Positions 61,541 to 64,000 of a DNA stretch of 64,000 nucleotides are shown here, one piece after another. Origin of the DNA: Myxococcus terminator_A (GTDB lineage Bacteria; Myxococcota; Myxococcia; Myxococcales; Myxococcaceae); contig JBLZWL010000050.1 in assembly GCA_049194865.1 (NCBI GenBank), forward strand, positions 83,890-147,889, read 5' to 3'. The notes beneath the pieces are model-generated. The model made no database searches. It was not told the DNA's origin and saw only the letters and a program-made list of their open reading frames with translations. The position numbers and the translations under genes were made by a program. Numbering within the stretch: the stretch's first letter is position 1; the number at the start of each line of letters is the position of its first letter.

Positions 61541-62135
61541 TGGGGGAGAGTTCCGACGGCGAGGATGTCGACACGCGGACGTTCCCCCTCCACTCCGTCC
61601 CGGACGTCCTGGAGCCGTTGCTGAACGAGATGTGCAAGGCCGCCGAGCAAATGCTGACGCGGCCGCTCAGGGTGCTGAGGGGAGAGCGCGCGCTGACCTC
61701 GCCGCGCTTCCCGCTGGAGAAGCTTGTCTCCTTCGAGGTCACGCTGCGCAACGTGGGAATCCAGGCCATCGAGACGGAGAACCCCTTCGACCCCCATGCC
61801 CCGGATCGCACCAACCTCCGGCTGCTCGTGTCGAAGGACAAGCCGCCCGGCAGCTCAGGGAAGGGGACTCCCTGTGGATGGAGCTGGGAATGGAGAACGT
61901 GCACCCGCCAGAAGGCCAGAAGCCTCCCGAGGGCCGGCGCCTCACGCTGAAGCCGAGCGCAGAGCTCCGCTTCGTGGTCCGCAAGAAGGTGCTGAGCGCC
62001 CCTGGCGTCTACCGGGCCGCGCTGACCTACTTCACCTCGCGCGGCGAGCGGGGCGTGGAGACGATGGACGGCCATCTCACCCTGGACCTGGGCCGTTTCG
62101 AGGTGGTCCAGTCCGCACCGAACACCGAGCCCTGA
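61534..62135 (+). pseudogene. frameshifted gene of unknown function
   Basis: One frame reads FPLHSVPDVLEPLLNEMC, FPLEKLVSFEVTLRNVGIQA and TNLRLLVSKDKPP; at about 61860 it shifts, and the next frame continues DSLWMELGMENVHPPEGQKP, LTLKPSAELRFVVRKKVLSA, YRAALTYFTSRGERGVETMD and ends VVQSAPNTEP. The strands are typical of a small beta-sandwich or a DUF-type exported domain, but no signal peptide is seen, so the 5' end is probably missing. One missing base near 61860 restores the frame. The family is not recognised. Confidence 0.55.
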
Positions 62136-62145
62136 GATTCGATCC

Positions 62146-62274
62146 ATGCTCGCTCGCGGTGAAGAGTGGATGGCCGATCTGTTGGAGCTGCATGTCGATG
62201 AGTTGGAGTGGCTGTGGCAGCAGCGTCATGCGGCCTCGCGCTCCAATCGTATCAATCGCATGGGCACCTCCTGA
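62146..62274 (+). pseudogene. short remnant similar to the start of a HEAT-repeat (TIGR02270-like) protein
   Basis: Forty-two codons (LLELHVDELEWLWQQRHAAS) resemble the N-terminal helix of TIGR02270-type proteins (LHLEELAFLWxQRxxAL), then the frame stops. The family members are hundreds of residues long, so this is a fragment if related at all. 62275-62476 holds no other feature I can see. Confidence 0.25.
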
Positions 62275-62476
62275 AGTGCCTTCCGGATTGAAAGGTTTGT
62301 CAGGACAGCACTTCCTCTCATCGGGCCTAGCATGACCTCTTCGACTGGAGGCGCCTCAACCCCGGATGCTCGACGTGACAGGGAATGACTGAGGCGTGGT
62401 AGCGTCCTCTCCGCAACGGGCTCGCTATCCTCAGCGGGGCGTCATGTCAGCGCATCGACCAGGGTAGGGGGCAAAC

Positions 62477-63070
62477 GTGAAGCGTGCAGGTGTCGTGTCC
62501 AAGGGACTCCTCGCGATGCTCTCGTTGCTCTTCCTCATGACGGCGTGCGCCAGACAGGACCCCTATGTGCGCAATGTGACCATGGTGGACGCAGCCCAGC
62601 CCGGCGAGGCACTTGCCGCATATGAGCGCATCATTGCCCGCGGCCCCGCGAATCGCGCCGCCTTCGAGTCCCGGGGGCGTTTGGCATACGTCCTGGCGGA
62701 CATCAACCGGGAGCGGGCACGGGCTTGTGCCCGGTACGTCGCCGTATCGGACCTGCCAGGCCTCAGCGTGGATGCGAAGGCGTTCCTGACTCGTCATCCA
62801 GCCTCGGGTGAGGAGGTCACGGTGTCGGACCAGAAGTTGTGCGACACCTCGAATCGCGCAGACAGAGAGAAGGCGAAGGTCGTCGAGGAGCAGGCGCTTG
62901 CTCGCACTCAGGCCGCCGCCAGAACGGGTCGCAGCGGCGGGGCCTCCGCGACGCAGGGCAGCGGGTCCTCCTCCTCGACGAAGGGCGACGGGTCCGGCAA
63001 CTGCCATTGGGTGAACGGCTACACGCGGAAGAACGGAACGAGCGTGCGCGGGCACATGCGCTGCCGGTGA
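62477..63070 (+). CDS. lipoprotein with C-terminal Gly-rich tail
   Basis: This 197-aa protein begins at a GTG (62477, AGGGTAGGGGG upstream) with a lipoprotein signal (lipobox FLMTAC). The mature part is helical (ERIIARGPANRAAFESRGRL), then a Ser/Gly/Thr linker, and ends with a small motif CHWVNGYTRKNGTSVRGHMR that recurs at the C terminus of other bacterial exported proteins. Function is unknown. It is followed 97 bp later by the alpha/beta hydrolase gene. Confidence 0.8.
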   Translation: MKRAGVVSKGLLAMLSLLFLMTACARQDPYVRNVTMVDAAQPGEALAAYERIIARGPANRAAFESRGRLAYVLADINRERARACARYVAVSDLPGLSVDAKAFLTRHPASGEEVTVSDQKLCDTSNRADREKAKVVEEQALARTQAAARTGRSGGASATQGSGSSSSTKGDGSGNCHWVNGYTRKNGTSVRGHMRCR

Positions 63071-63167
63071 CCCGTGACGCCTCCCAGGCTCTTCGCGACG
63101 TCAGCACCTCGGATGCGGCCCACGGCGGCCCACCGGTTTCAGCGCAAGAACATGAGATGATGGGCAG

Positions 63168-64000
63168 ATGAAATCGGCATTCAAGGGCGAGCAGGCGAAG
63201 GCGGTCCTTTCCCGGTGGCATGAGCACTTCCGTGGCCGCCTGCGGGTGCCCACCGAGAGCCGGACGGTGAAGACCCGCATCGGCGACACGCATGTGCTGG
63301 TGGGCGGTCCAGAAGCCGGCCCCGACGTCGTCGTCCTCCACGGCGCGCTCGCGAGCTCCGCGCACGTGCTCCACGAACTGGCCCCCTTGATGGAGCGATT
63401 CCGTCTTCACGCCGTGGATGTCGTCGGCCAGTCGGTGAAGAGCGCGGATGTGCGGCCCTCGGTGTCGAACAACGAGTATGGCGAGTGGCTACGAGACGTC
63501 CTTGACGGGCTGTCGCTCCAGCGTCCCCATGTGGTGGGGGTGAGTTGGGGCGGCTTCGTGTCCATCCGGCTCGCGGCCATCGCACCCGAGCGCATCGACA
63601 GGCTCGCTTTGCTCTTCCCCGCGGGGGTGGTGAACGGCTCTCACTGGGAGGGCCTCACGAAGGTGGCCATCCCGATGATGCTCTATCGGATGTCCCCGTC
63701 GGAGCGGCGCCTGCAGGCGTTCGTCCGAAACCTGCTCACGACCACGGATGATGACTGGGCGCCATTCCTTGGCGACGCCGTCCGCGCATGCAACATGGAC
63801 ATGCGGGTCCCCGCGCTCGCGAAGCCGGAGGAACTCGCGAGGTTGAAGGCGCCCACCCTCGTGTTGGCCGGGGACGGAGATGTGAGCTTTCCGGGAGAGA
63901 AGCTGCTCGCTCGTGCGCGGGCGCTCTTTCCCACCCTCGCCGAGCAGGAACTCATCAAGGACTGTCGCCATTGTCCGCCAACGACGGACGCCTTCCGGCA
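63168..64000 (+). CDS. alpha/beta-fold hydrolase, 3' end outside window
   Basis: An uninterrupted frame runs from the ATG at 63168 to the window edge (277 codons). It has the oxyanion motif VVVLHGALASSAHVLHELAP, a nucleophile elbow GVSWGGFV (Ser126), the acid-bearing strand TLVLAGDGDVSFPGEK and the late His in DCRHCPPT (His268), so nearly the whole catalytic core is present. There is no signal peptide. Such enzymes hydrolyse esters, epoxides or lactones; the substrate is not predictable. Only the last few residues and the stop are missing. Confidence 0.9.
   Translation, partial: MKSAFKGEQAKAVLSRWHEHFRGRLRVPTESRTVKTRIGDTHVLVGGPEAGPDVVVLHGALASSAHVLHELAPLMERFRLHAVDVVGQSVKSADVRPSVSNNEYGEWLRDVLDGLSLQRPHVVGVSWGGFVSIRLAAIAPERIDRLALLFPAGVVNGSHWEGLTKVAIPMMLYRMSPSERRLQAFVRNLLTTTDDDWAPFLGDAVRACNMDMRVPALAKPEELARLKAPTLVLAGDGDVSFPGEKLLARARALFPTLAEQELIKDCRHCPPTTDAFR

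Overview
The window is high-GC DNA with third-codon-position G/C bias, dense in lipoproteins, eukaryotic-type Ser/Thr kinases, a DUF2381 protein, RHS and RCC1 repeat proteins, and zinc proteases with lipobox signal peptides. This combination is typical of a myxobacterium of the Myxococcus/Corallococcus/Pyxidicoccus group. That assignment rests on gene content only. There are no rRNA genes, intact tRNAs, insertion sequences or CRISPR arrays. Much of the window looks like fast-evolving accessory genome, with at least six decayed or frameshifted genes between intact ones.

Layout. 1-11156 (minus): a large lipoprotein, an exported SpvB/RHS protein and a DUF4157 (eCIS-core) protein that runs off the left edge. 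11387-18162 (minus): two tandem paralogous lipoproteins, each made of 21 RCC1 repeats. 18490-22387: a secreted metallo-beta-lactamase-fold hydrolase divergent from a LysR regulator, then a WYL regulator divergent from a VOC/YdeI gene pair; both divergent regions hold a perfect inverted repeat. 22503-28755 (minus): two paralogous M57-type zinc protease lipoproteins (one with two LCCL domains), a Ser/Thr kinase and an astacin-like protease with a six-bladed PLL-like propeller, with a Hint-like gene fragment between the last two. 28968-32078: a frameshifted remnant, a Tox-REase-5 toxin lipoprotein with its Imm52-type immunity gene, and another remnant.

32193-38823: a 5'-nucleotidase lipoprotein, an Oar-like TonB-dependent receptor with a co-transcribed lipoprotein, and a divergent TonB. 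38887-41998: small genes of unknown function. 42310-51701: a Tle-like lipase, a phospholipase D fused to a CE-clan (Ulp/SseL-like) cysteine protease, a long exported coiled-coil repeat protein and small exported proteins. 51935-54913: a DUF4345 membrane protein and a GH17-GT2 beta-glucan synthase gene broken by one extra base. 55478-64000: two tiny Cys-containing lipoproteins, a degenerate kinase, an XRE regulator, a complete transmembrane kinase with a DUF2381 partner, several remnants, a lipoprotein, and an alpha/beta hydrolase cut by the right edge.

The most interesting loci are the lipase plus PLD/CE-protease pair, the lipoprotein-anchored nuclease toxin with its immunity gene (possibly SitA-like), and the duplicated three-propeller RCC1 lipoproteins. 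All functions are inferred from motifs read by eye; no database search was run.
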